Shown here: positions 38,064 through 45,585 of the stretch, piece by piece
Layout of the letters: every line of letters begins with the position of its first letter
Position numbering within the stretch: the stretch's first letter is position 1
DNA from: Tritrichomonas musculus
Lineage: Eukaryota; Parabasalia; Tritrichomonadida; Tritrichomonadidae
Direction of reading: 5' to 3'
NCBI GenBank assembly: GCA_039105265.1
Contig: JAPFFF010000011.1
Span: 5,022,001 to 5,086,000 of the forward strand
Length of the DNA stretch: 64,000 bases
Program-made: the position numbers and the translations under genes
The notes under the pieces: model-generated
What the model was told of the DNA's origin: nothing
The model's input: the letters and a program-made list of their open reading frames with translations, nothing else
The model's database searches: none

Positions 38064-38822
38064 ATGTTATATTCTGTTCATTCGAAACCGTCTGATTATA
38101 GCACAGTATCATTAAACATTGACATTCCGTGGAAATGTAGTTATATCAAATATTATATTTCGTCCATTAACACAATGTCAAATATTTTATATTCAACGAC
38201 TGATGACACTTTTGAATTCATCGATGATGAAAAACAATTAATAAAAATAACATTTGAAAATAAATATTCATATGAAATCAAAGAATTAATTAAAAAAATG
38301 AATTCAACACAGATGAAAAATGATGAATGTGTTAATATTATAACATTTAGTGTAAACGCTGACAATACAATAACCATGCTTTCAACAAAAGATATCATCA
38401 TTAAATCTATCAGTCATCGAATACAACTATTAACTGGACTATATAACACTACACTACCAATTGAAATCAAAAATAACACTCCATACATAATTCATGATTT
38501 ACCAGTTTTAAATTATGCAAATAAATTATATCTTGTCTCACTACAGGGTCAGCCAGTTTATAGTTCAATTGGTGAAAAGGAATACACACCATCAGTTATT
38601 GCAAACATTGATTCAATGATTTTAAATCAAGCTCCACTTATTGTTAACTATGACCAGACCAAGCCAATAAAAATAAAAACTAATAGCGATTCATTAAAAT
38701 ATCTTGAAATGCGTCTCGTTGATTTTATGTATCAGCCAATTAAACTAATGAGCCCACTATTCATCACAATCAAAATCAAACCATCAACTGATGCAAACGT
38801 TGGAGATATCATAAGTAAATAA
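38064..38822 (+). CDS. Candidate minor capsid (penton-like) protein of D (252 aa)
   Basis: All-beta appearance throughout (NIDIPWKCSYIKYYISSINT, LVSLQGQPVYS, LEMRLVDFMYQPIKL, LFITIKIKP). The C-terminal pattern, a strand, a D/N turn, P-I/V-x-L and a last hydrophobic strand, resembles penton or single jelly-roll proteins of Polintons and virophages. This is inference from pattern, not a match. TCATT lies 13 nt before the ATG. No close relative in A or B. Confidence 0.5.
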   Translation: MLYSVHSKPSDYSTVSLNIDIPWKCSYIKYYISSINTMSNILYSTTDDTFEFIDDEKQLIKITFENKYSYEIKELIKKMNSTQMKNDECVNIITFSVNADNTITMLSTKDIIIKSISHRIQLLTGLYNTTLPIEIKNNTPYIIHDLPVLNYANKLYLVSLQGQPVYSSIGEKEYTPSVIANIDSMILNQAPLIVNYDQTKPIKIKTNSDSLKYLEMRLVDFMYQPIKLMSPLFITIKIKPSTDANVGDIISK

Positions 38823-38824
38823 AT

Positions 38825-39106
38825 TTATTTATGTTCTTCAATTTGTTTCTTCATTTCTATCAATTCATTTTTTTTACGTTGACGATATTCTTTCTGTTGT
38901 CTTTTCCTTGCTTCCTTTCTCTCTTCATCATTAGCGTATTTGCTTTTTCTTCCACGTTTAACTTCTGGTTGTGGTTTATGTTCTGTCAATTGTAGATTTT
39001 CAATAGACTTTGATTTTGTCATAGATTTAATAATAGGTGTTTGATTGAATTGATTTAAATCTAATTTATTATTTTCAGTCATTTTAGACATCATTAAAAA
39101 AATCAT
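38825..39106 (-). CDS. Small basic bZIP-like protein of D (93 aa)
   Basis: C-terminal half has an AT-hook-like KRGRKSKY followed by a long basic helix (EERKEARKRQQKEYRQRKK) and a short leucine-containing helix, as in basic region or bZIP-like DNA-binding proteins found in many large DNA viruses. The true start may be an internal Met (residue 7 or 9). Stops 2 bp from the convergent 252-aa gene and overlaps the 80-aa gene by 4 bp. Confidence 0.55.
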   Translation of the reverse strand: MIFLMMSKMTENNKLDLNQFNQTPIIKSMTKSKSIENLQLTEHKPQPEVKRGRKSKYANDEERKEARKRQQKEYRQRKKNELIEMKKQIEEHK

Positions 39107-39345
39107 TTATTATTTTTGATTGGGTTATAAATCAATCTATACGTTCGACCATTACAACATTCATCTATTATATACTCATCAATATTAAACGTTTCATCAA
39201 TGAACATTTTTATTTTTGTCTCTTCTTTCAGCTTCTTCATTTGTTGACTCAATGTCTTATCATCTCGTTTCAACAGAACACTCAATGGTTGAAAATAAAT
39301 TAATTCGATTCGCTCGTAATCGATTGGGTCAGTTAATCGTTTCAT
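39103..39345 (-). CDS. Small unknown protein of D (80 aa)
   Basis: MKRLTDPIDYERIELIYF, a helical middle (LSQQMKKLKEETKIKMFID) and a Tyr-rich end (GRTYRLIYNPIKNNK). The ATGA-type overlap with the downstream 93-aa gene suggests the two are expressed together. Not recognised. Confidence 0.5.
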   Translation of the reverse strand: MKRLTDPIDYERIELIYFQPLSVLLKRDDKTLSQQMKKLKEETKIKMFIDETFNIDEYIIDECCNGRTYRLIYNPIKNNK

Positions 39346-39550
39346 TTATGATATCAATAAATTATATTTCATTCATTGTTATTAGTGGTGAGCATATCAT
39401 TTATGATAGCAACACATGAAACATCACCAACAGCTCTGACATCGAGGTTATACATTAAATATACGCGCCACGAGACGTTAATCATGACATCTCTTCTTGA
39501 TTGTCATCTTGTCGTTTTCGTTATTAAAATAGACCAAAAGTGTAAGTTTC

Positions 39551-40144
39551 ATGTGTGTAGTGTGGTGTGAAACACCCACTACCATATCTAACTGTAAACA
39601 TTTAAATAATGATCTTAATAATGTTGATAGAAATATTACTTTAATTTATAATACAATTATTGAAAAAGATTTAGTTGTAAAAGGTACAATTACATCCAAT
39701 GGTTCAACTACCATCACCCACTACTCCCCAATCGAGTCATCGGTTAACACCATCACCGATTTCGTCATTGGAGCCCCAGTATATATGACCGGTAAGGTAT
39801 ATCATCGTGAGGACTCGAAATGGGTCCCTAGCACTGAAGCTGACACCACTGATTGCATATGTAGTGTGAAGACCACTGGCACCTGGAAGGAGTATGTTGG
39901 TATATGCGTCAGAATCGATGAAGCCAATGGTTGTATCACATTCGCCACTCATGGGGATTACATGGTTAAGGTCGAGGACTCCTCATGCTATTCCATTGGG
40001 GATGAGGTATTCATCGATAACGCTGATAATAAACTGAAGATACTCACTGGTGAGACCGCGATAACCTCAAAAATAAATCGTATGACAGTGGGCATCATAA
40101 CTGGTATCATCAACGGATCCACATTAGCTGTGTTTAAGGCCTAA
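39551..40144 (+). CDS. Fibre-type conserved C-terminal domain of D (197 aa)
   Basis: Residues about 55-197 are the conserved C-terminal domain of the A1/A2/B fibre-like proteins (THYSPIESSVN, PVYMTGKVY, CICSVKTTGTWKEYVGICVR, GDEVFIDN, TLAVFKA). The preceding part is short and AT-rich, and base composition rises sharply near 39690 as the conserved domain begins. The orientation relative to D's PolB (convergent) is as in the other elements. The start codon is uncertain and the gene may be incomplete or a short variant. Confidence 0.6.
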   Translation: MCVVWCETPTTISNCKHLNNDLNNVDRNITLIYNTIIEKDLVVKGTITSNGSTTITHYSPIESSVNTITDFVIGAPVYMTGKVYHREDSKWVPSTEADTTDCICSVKTTGTWKEYVGICVRIDEANGCITFATHGDYMVKVEDSSCYSIGDEVFIDNADNKLKILTGETAITSKINRMTVGIITGIINGSTLAVFKA

Positions 40145-40232
40145 TCACCGGGACAGCAATTTTGCTGTTCCAGGGAATTAGTGGTTATCTCCATGAAATC
40201 TGGGTCAACGGGAAATCCCGTACACCCCATAT
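40145..40232. other. Spacer between fibre domain and PolB of D, with two palindromes
   Basis: Contains CAGCAATTTTGCTG (40154-40167), also found in B at 31556-31569, and CGGGAAATCCCG (40209-40220). No gene. Confidence 0.6.
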
Positions 40233-40368
40233 TCAATTCGAATTGCATATAATATAGTCCTCTGATGTGAGTCCATGGATGAATGGGGCACAGGATTGGT
40301 TCTCGAGGACAATCATTTTGGTGTGGGTCCCAGTGAGGGCATTCTTGTTTACCGTGATCTTGGACATC
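40233..40368 (-). pseudogene. PolB of D, C-terminal end (left of C)
   Basis: Encodes MSKITVNKNALTGTHTKMIV and SCAPFIHGLT up to a stop at 40233, matching the end of B's polymerase (SKITVNKNALTG, SCAPFVSGLT). Continues on the other side of element C at 45586. GC-rich third positions compared with the other polymerases. Confidence 0.85.
40363..40368. repeat. Left target-site duplication of C (GACATC)
   Basis: GACATC directly before C's left end and directly after its right end (45586-45591). Fixes C's boundaries. Confidence 0.95.
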
Positions 40369-40983
40369 AGAGAGATAGGGTGTTGATTTGGTGGGGTGAG
40401 ATAAAATTGAGATTGACGGTTGCTACATTAAATTTTATTGTTCTTTGAATTTATATTTAATTTTTTATTTTGACTTAAATGAGTACGTTGTTTTACATCT
40501 ATGATTATGATTTCGGTGATATACCACGAAAACCAGACCCAGAGATGATGCCAAACGATGTTAAACGTTTAAGATATTATCGTGAATATACATTTAATAA
40601 ACGTTATTATTTTGTGAGTGAACGTGAAAGGATGATATATAGATATTACATACCTGAGGAATACCATCCAAGACCAGGTGAAAGAAGTTGGGACAAGATA
40701 TATCCAGAGCATCCAAATGGATTTGCTAAAGAAGTATACCACAAAACAAATAACAAGTCATAAGAGACCAAAACGAAGCCCTGCGATACGAGAACATGCG
40801 GCTAAAAAACAAAATTAATAATATTTTTGTTTTTGTCTTTCCATTAACGAACAACAACCAACGAACAACAACAAACGAAATACATTTAATGTGTTTTCGT
40901 TAAACATTATTGTTTTTATTCGTTCTACAAATGCAACCACAAACGAACAACAACGAAACACAAGCCACAAAGGAACAAGGAAC
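40369..40983 (+). repeat. Left TIR of C (615 bp)
   Basis: Inverted copy at 44886-45585. Includes the whole 94-aa gene and the first codons of the 105-aa gene. Differs from the right copy mainly by four fewer 14-bp repeats and by lacking a palindromic insert of about 29 bp. GGGGTGAGATAA at 40393-40404. Confidence 0.9.
40479..40763 (+). CDS. TIR-encoded protein of C, left copy (94 aa)
   Basis: MSTLFYIYDYDFGDIPRKP, LRYYREYTFNKRYYFVSER, IYRYYIPEEYHPRPGERSW; very Tyr-rich and charged. An identical protein is encoded by the right TIR. Preservation of both copies without change may reflect selection or simply TIR homogenisation. No family recognised and no counterpart in E. Confidence 0.6.
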   Translation: MSTLFYIYDYDFGDIPRKPDPEMMPNDVKRLRYYREYTFNKRYYFVSERERMIYRYYIPEEYHPRPGERSWDKIYPEHPNGFAKEVYHKTNNKS

Positions 40984-41248
40984 AGAGAGCTTACCAACGG
41001 AATACATCGATAGAAAAGATAAGTGCAAAGGTATTTATAAGTTTCCTAGTGCTGTCGTCTACGATTTTAATAAATATGTTCTAATAAAAGACGAGTTCGA
41101 AGATGTTTATAGATTCTCTACTGTTTGTGGAAGCTATTGTTGTACGTTTCCTTACCTGTTCTTAAACAAATATCGTAATCTATTCTTTCCAGAAATTAAA
41201 TATTCGTATTTATTAGAATCTATGCACGCTCCTCCGTTTACGATATAA
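40931..41248 (+). CDS. Small conserved C/E-family protein (105 aa)
   Basis: Start taken at the ATG at 40931. The first 18 residues (MQPQTNNNETQATKEQGT) lie in the TIR and are shared with the 918-aa protein. The rest contains KYVLIKDEFEDVYRFSTVCG and FPYLFLNKYRNLFF, matching E's 77-aa protein (HVLIKAPRGRVYEYSTIEG, FPGKFLNKYRRLFY). The downstream 108-aa protein looks like a distant paralogue. Function unknown; conservation between C and E marks it as a core gene of this element family. Confidence 0.65.
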   Translation: MQPQTNNNETQATKEQGTESLPTEYIDRKDKCKGIYKFPSAVVYDFNKYVLIKDEFEDVYRFSTVCGSYCCTFPYLFLNKYRNLFFPEIKYSYLLESMHAPPFTI

Positions 41249-41271
41249 AAATAAAAGCAATTAATAATATT

Positions 41272-41754
41272 TTATTTTTGGTTTAGCATTTGGTTAATAA
41301 CATTAATAACTGTATTAAGAGAATCTTTAATTTCTGTAATCTTATTAATATTACACTTAAATTGTGTTCGAATAGTTATTAAATCGTGTTCGTATTTGTT
41401 TGTGTGTTCTCGAAGTTGTTCTTCTAATGCTTCCAATCTATCGGCTATATCTTCTATCGATTCTCGTTTATTGGTCTCTCTATCTGTTTTCTCTATTGGT
41501 TTGTATAATGTTAATACATCGCCTCTTTTCGTAAACTTATAACCGTTTAATGGATAGTCTTTATTTAGTTGTCTTGTGTTAAGCTTATTAAAACAGTTAT
41601 AAGTTCGAAGCAATCGACGAGCTTCTTTAATGTTGTTCTCTCGAAGATAGTTATAAAACTGTTCTATTAATTCGTCTTCTGTAATAGCACCAGATACACT
41701 TTTGTTTTCTTCTTCTACATAATCGTTTGCAAACATTGCGTTTATGTGTTCCAT
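41272..41754 (-). CDS. Conserved C/E-family protein with coiled coil (160 aa)
   Basis: Domain at about residues 28-87: LIEQFYNYLRENNIKEARRL, LRTYNCFNKLNTRQLNKDY and GYKFTKRGDVLTLYKP. This is clearly homologous to E's 216-aa protein (FYGYLNNKDVKGARKMLRDY, GYKFTKRNGELTLYKP). Coiled coil from about 95 to the end. The repeated ARxxLRxYNxFNxLxxRxLN pattern suggests a small helical protein- or DNA-binding fold. Role unknown; a core gene of the family. Confidence 0.7.
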   Translation of the reverse strand: MEHINAMFANDYVEEENKSVSGAITEDELIEQFYNYLRENNIKEARRLLRTYNCFNKLNTRQLNKDYPLNGYKFTKRGDVLTLYKPIEKTDRETNKRESIEDIADRLEALEEQLREHTNKYEHDLITIRTQFKCNINKITEIKDSLNTVINVINQMLNQK

Positions 41755-41865
41755 TTATAACACAATTAAACAAATATGTTTGCAATTTGTAAAACATTAA
41801 TGCTGTTTTGTATTGCGCCAAATAAACAAAAATACAAATTAATTAATTTTTTATTTTATTATATA

Positions 41866-42192
41866 ATGGTTCTACCACCGACAGCAAATATAGAAACAGC
41901 ATTAAAAGATAACGATGTTAAATATATTCTTTACGAACAGTTCGGTTTAAGAGTTCTCGATTTACTCGATAAAGATTATCTAATAATCCAACACAACAAA
42001 TACGGTTCGTATACGTTATACAAAAATAAACCAATTAATTACCAGTCTAAGGGATGTAATCCCCTTTTGCAAAGCAAAATTACAGAGCGATTCGTTCCTG
42101 GCGGCTTCTTGTCTAAATACAAATCGATTTATTATCCTTCTTCCTTTATTGTAGATAACTTGGTTATGTCTGCTTCCTGCTTTAAGAAATAA
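41866..42192 (+). CDS. Small protein of C, probable paralogue of the 105-aa protein (108 aa)
   Basis: KDYLIIQHNKYGSYTLYKN and FVPGGFLSKYKSIYYP follow the same pattern as the 105-aa protein (K-Y-x-L-I, then Y, then F-P-x2-F-L-x-K-Y). Start at the ATG at 41866. Residues near 63-72 are encoded by two adjacent palindromes (42051-42079: GGGATGTAATCCCC then TTTTGCAAAGCAAAA). Converges with and overlaps the end of the 918-aa gene by 11 bp. Confidence 0.55.
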   Translation: MVLPPTANIETALKDNDVKYILYEQFGLRVLDLLDKDYLIIQHNKYGSYTLYKNKPINYQSKGCNPLLQSKITERFVPGGFLSKYKSIYYPSSFIVDNLVMSASCFKK

Positions 42193-44938
42193 ATATATAA
42201 CAACGACGTTTACTAATCGGGTGGGTCTTCTGTATACCAACAACGACCTTAAAAACACTTTCTTTATCTTTTATTATATCGTCTAGGAACCTATTACTTT
42301 TCGCTGTTTGTTCCTTACCATTTAATCGAAAACTAATTAAATAGCTTCCTTTGTATTGGAATGTATTAAAGATTTCGATAACATCTCCTTCTTTAACGAG
42401 TTTATCTATTGGCTCGTGTTTTCCTTTACAATAGCTGTTATGTGTTAATATGTTATCGACTTTAATATCGTTTGGTACTTCTTTCTTTATTGTTTCGATG
42501 TCTACATTATGCCAGAACTCTAATGGTTGGTTTAAATGTATTTCGTTGCTTGTTGTTGTGTTGTTAACAACATTTATTTTTGCGCACAGATTACGAGAAG
42601 CATTGTAATAGACGCCTTCCTTTTCTATTTCTATTATTGGTATTCCGAACGAAGAGCCATAAATGTTATTCGATAATTCGAACCATTTACTATTGTTCTC
42701 TATTAGATAGTTGTAAACAGATTTAACAGACCAGTAAATCGATAAATTAGATTCTCTGTCTATGTTGTCTTGTTTGCTGCATAACAATAAAGCTGTACTA
42801 CCAAACCGAGTAAAGATAAACTTAAATGCATAAACAAATAAATGCTCTTTATCGTTTAATTCGATTAATTTATGTTTGTTCGAGTTAAGAGTTTCGTTAA
42901 ACAATTTAATAAATGTGTTCTTTATTTTTGTAGCTTCTTCGTAGGCTTTGTATTCTTGCATTTGTTGGTTAAACTCTTCTTCTTTCTGTTTTATTAGTTC
43001 GTTTCGTTTATCTTCCAGCATTTGTGTTTGTTCTTTAGCAAGCTGTCGTTTAATGTGGTTCTCTCTTATAATTTCGTTTATTAATTCTTCTCGTGCATCT
43101 TTAAATAGATTCTCTTCTTTATCTTCCTTTATTCGTTTGGTTGTTCTGTTTATGTTCTCTTGTGGGTACTCTATTAATTGCTTATCGATTGGTTTAAACA
43201 CTATCGGAACGTTATAAGTTGTTAGTTGGCTTATATTCTTCTTTGTTTGGAATCGTAAACGACATATCGAGCAATCTATTAGCCCAACATCTTCGGCTTT
43301 ACTGTTATCTTTAGCTATACAAGGAGTAAAGTAAGTGTTTCCGTTCGAGAGATAAGTTATTAATTCGTTTAATACAAACGATTTGTTAACTGTGTTTATT
43401 AGTTCCTTTTTATATGTTCTCTGTTTAATAAGCAGCTTATCTTTTCCTTCTTCGATTGTTCTCTTAAAGGATAACAATACTATCGGACAATTAAACGAAT
43501 ATAATTTAAGTATGTTCGATAGCTTGTTAGTTGTAGTGTTCTTAATATAAAAGCCACTAATCTTGTTTGTTAGCTTGTTTATCGAATAAGAGAGCATTGC
43601 CAGACTGTTATCGATATCCACGATACAGAGGTTATATTTAATTGCTCCAAGCAATAACATCCATTGTTTAGTTATGCTGTTATAGAATATAAGTCTTGGA
43701 GGTAATAGAGAAACAAGATATTCGAAGTGTTCGTTAATGTATTCTTCTGTTATTGCTTGGTTTTCGATGTAATACGTTATTTCTAATCTTAATAGCCCCG
43801 TTTCGAGAGATTTATTAATAGATTCTTTTAATATCTGTTCGGGATTGTTAGTCCAGTGGCTGTAATGGTTGCCAACACGACCACGAACACTAGGCGACTC
43901 CATCGATTGCACAAATTTGTTATAAAACTTATATCGAACAGCACCAAAATAAGAATTCGTTATAAATGTTAAACAATTGGCACCGACAGAATTATTATTA
44001 TCGATAATTGTTTTAATCGGTTTATTTGTGCTATATCGCGAATTAATCCTGTTTAATTCTTCTTCGTTATATATTTCTTCGTTTATTAAGTCCCCGTAAT
44101 CTTCTAAACCGTCCGATGCATCGCTTGTGTATTCGTATAATGTATTACATGTATCTCCTTCTTTTCTAAAGTCTGGTTTGTTTAACAGGTAATCGATAAC
44201 ATCCTTCTTGTTAATGGTTCCACTGTAATCCTGTGTAATATCGATATCGTTTATAAATATTCCATTATTGTTAAACTCTTTAATTATCTCTTTACTGCAT
44301 ACAATATTAAGTATCTTATCTAACGGTGCGTCTGGAAGAGATACTTTAATAAACTGTTTAATGTTTCCTTTATCGACTTTAAACGATGTCGGCTTTATGT
44401 TAGTCTTGTTAATTGGTATATCGAATTTATTAAACAGTTCTTTAATGTGTTCCGTGTTGTTAGCAAGAAACGGTGCTATCTCTTTAAGAACTCTATTTAA
44501 TTGCTTGTCTTCTTTGTTGCTCTCTTCTTTGTCTTCCTCTTGTTGGTCGTCGTTTGTTTCTTTACATTTAATATAGTTCGTTAATGTCTTGTTATGCTTT
44601 ATAACGTCTTCCGATATTACAAAATAAACTATAATGTTATCGCAAAATCTGGAACATAATGGTTTAAGCTCTTTGTTGTTCGTTCCACCAAGAGTAAAAT
44701 CGATATCGGCAGTATCGTTAGTGTTTAGGATTCTTGTAATGTTATATAACAGTGTTTCGGCTTTGGTTTTACATTTAGCAGAGAAGTAAGAGACAGGAAG
44801 CTTAACACCTTCTTTATCGGATATACTATAATCGAGTTCGCGAATGTTTTCGACGCCTTTGGCGACTCCAGCAATGCTGGCGATAGTTCCTTGTTCCTTT
44901 GTGGCTTGTGTTTCGTTGTTGTTCGTTTGTGGTTGCAT
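42182..44938 (-). CDS. Large unknown protein of C (918 aa), candidate replication or mobility protein
   Basis: Start at the ATG (44938) inside the right TIR, sharing its first 18 residues with the 105-aa protein. An acidic linker lies at about 130-145. A conserved-looking core at about 325-420 contains VGANCLTFITNSYFGAVRYK, YNKFVQSMESPSVRGRVG and LLRLEITYYI; the YxK...R...G...RLEIT layout vaguely recalls phage or plasmid replication-initiator proteins, which is speculation. A CSICRLRF Cys pair is near 575-585 and a charged coiled coil near 620-680. No DDE, tyrosine recombinase, Walker or polymerase motif was recognised. E lacks it. Palindromes encode residues about 20-28. Confidence 0.75.
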   Translation of the reverse strand: MQPQTNNNETQATKEQGTIASIAGVAKGVENIRELDYSISDKEGVKLPVSYFSAKCKTKAETLLYNITRILNTNDTADIDFTLGGTNNKELKPLCSRFCDNIIVYFVISEDVIKHNKTLTNYIKCKETNDDQQEEDKEESNKEDKQLNRVLKEIAPFLANNTEHIKELFNKFDIPINKTNIKPTSFKVDKGNIKQFIKVSLPDAPLDKILNIVCSKEIIKEFNNNGIFINDIDITQDYSGTINKKDVIDYLLNKPDFRKEGDTCNTLYEYTSDASDGLEDYGDLINEEIYNEEELNRINSRYSTNKPIKTIIDNNNSVGANCLTFITNSYFGAVRYKFYNKFVQSMESPSVRGRVGNHYSHWTNNPEQILKESINKSLETGLLRLEITYYIENQAITEEYINEHFEYLVSLLPPRLIFYNSITKQWMLLLGAIKYNLCIVDIDNSLAMLSYSINKLTNKISGFYIKNTTTNKLSNILKLYSFNCPIVLLSFKRTIEEGKDKLLIKQRTYKKELINTVNKSFVLNELITYLSNGNTYFTPCIAKDNSKAEDVGLIDCSICRLRFQTKKNISQLTTYNVPIVFKPIDKQLIEYPQENINRTTKRIKEDKEENLFKDAREELINEIIRENHIKRQLAKEQTQMLEDKRNELIKQKEEEFNQQMQEYKAYEEATKIKNTFIKLFNETLNSNKHKLIELNDKEHLFVYAFKFIFTRFGSTALLLCSKQDNIDRESNLSIYWSVKSVYNYLIENNSKWFELSNNIYGSSFGIPIIEIEKEGVYYNASRNLCAKINVVNNTTTSNEIHLNQPLEFWHNVDIETIKKEVPNDIKVDNILTHNSYCKGKHEPIDKLVKEGDVIEIFNTFQYKGSYLISFRLNGKEQTAKSNRFLDDIIKDKESVFKVVVGIQKTHPISKRRCYIFIS
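44854..44880. repeat. Paired palindromes at the inner edge of C's right TIR
   Basis: CGCCTTTGGCG (44854-44864) and CCAGCAATGCTGG (44868-44880), adjacent and inside the 918-aa gene, just beyond the TIR boundary. Confidence 0.6.
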
Positions 44939-44979
44939 TTGTAGAACGAATAAAAACAATAATGTTTAACGAAAACACA

Positions 44980-45007
44980 TTTTGCTTTGCAAAAGGCGAT
45001 TTATCGC
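44980..45007. repeat. Tandem palindrome insert present in one TIR of C only
   Basis: TTTTGCTTTGCAAAA (44980-44994) and GCGATTTATCGC (44996-45007). The matching place in the left TIR (near 40885-40895) lacks it. The same paired unit, TTTTGCTCGCAAAA plus GCGATTCATCGC, occurs in A2's PolB at 55483-55510. Confidence 0.85.
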
Positions 45008-45021
45008 TTTAGTTGTGTTTC

Positions 45022-45105
45022 GTTGGTTGTTGTTCGTTGGTTGTTGTTCGCTGGTTGTTGTTCGTTGGTTGTTGTTCGTTGGTTGTTGTTCGTTGGTTGT
45101 TGTTC
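45022..45105. repeat. 14-bp tandem repeat (GTTGGTTGTTGTTC), six units
   Basis: Six near-perfect units in C's right TIR; only two remain or exist in the left TIR near 40850-40878. Replication slippage or unequal exchange is the simple explanation. Confidence 0.85.
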
Positions 45106-45190
45106 GTTAATGGAAAGACAAAAACAAAAATATTATTAATTTTGTTTTTTAGCCGCATGTTCTCGTATCGCAGGGCTTCGTTTTGGTCTC

Positions 45191-45475
45191 TTATGACTTG
45201 TTATTTGTTTTGTGGTATACTTCTTTAGCAAATCCATTTGGATGCTCTGGATATATCTTGTCCCAACTTCTTTCACCTGGTCTTGGATGGTATTCCTCAG
45301 GTATGTAATATCTATATATCATCCTTTCACGTTCACTCACAAAATAATAACGTTTATTAAATGTATATTCACGATAATATCTTAAACGTTTAACATCGTT
45401 TGGCATCATCTCTGGGTCTGGTTTTCGTGGTATATCACCGAAATCATAATCATAGATGTAAAACAACGTACTCAT
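45191..45475 (-). CDS. TIR-encoded protein of C, right copy (94 aa)
   Basis: Protein identical to the left copy at 40479, reading inwards from the right TIR. Each TIR therefore carries its own complete gene with the same upstream sequence. Confidence 0.6.
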   Translation of the reverse strand: MSTLFYIYDYDFGDIPRKPDPEMMPNDVKRLRYYREYTFNKRYYFVSERERMIYRYYIPEEYHPRPGERSWDKIYPEHPNGFAKEVYHKTNNKS

Positions 45476-45585
45476 TTAAGTCAAAATAAAAAATTAAATA
45501 TAAATTCAAAGAACAATAAAATTTAATGTAGCAACCGTCAATCTCAATTTTATCTCACCCCACCAAATCAACACCCTATCTCTCT

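Larger units (their letters stand above)
40369..45585. mobile_element. Small TIR element C, complete (5,217 bp)
   Basis: Bounded by TIRs of 615 and 700 bp and by GACATC duplications, inserted in D's PolB gene. Encodes a 94-aa protein in each TIR, a 105-aa, a 160-aa, a 108-aa and a 918-aa protein. No integrase, capsid or polymerase is recognisable. Ends with AGAGAGATAGGG and has GGGGTGAGATAA 24 nt inside, the same box and spacing as Polinton ends. Two of its protein families recur in element E. Likely mobilised in trans by Polinton integrase (inference). Confidence 0.9.
44886..45585 (-). repeat. Right TIR of C (700 bp)
   Basis: Inverted copy of 40369-40983 with 85 extra bases: four additional 14-bp repeat units and a palindromic insert of about 29 bp. 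Holds the second 94-aa gene and the start of the 918-aa gene. GACATC follows at 45586-45591. Confidence 0.9.

Noticed and set aside
40910-44959. Longer versions of the 105-aa and 918-aa proteins beginning at TTG codons
   Set aside because: The extra residues come from non-ATG starts. The ATGs at 40931 and 44938 are the first likely starts for a eukaryotic-type gene.
45022-45105. 14-bp repeats in C considered as a CRISPR-like or telomeric array
   Set aside because: The units are directly contiguous without spacers, and the left TIR has only two; a simple slippage repeat explains it.
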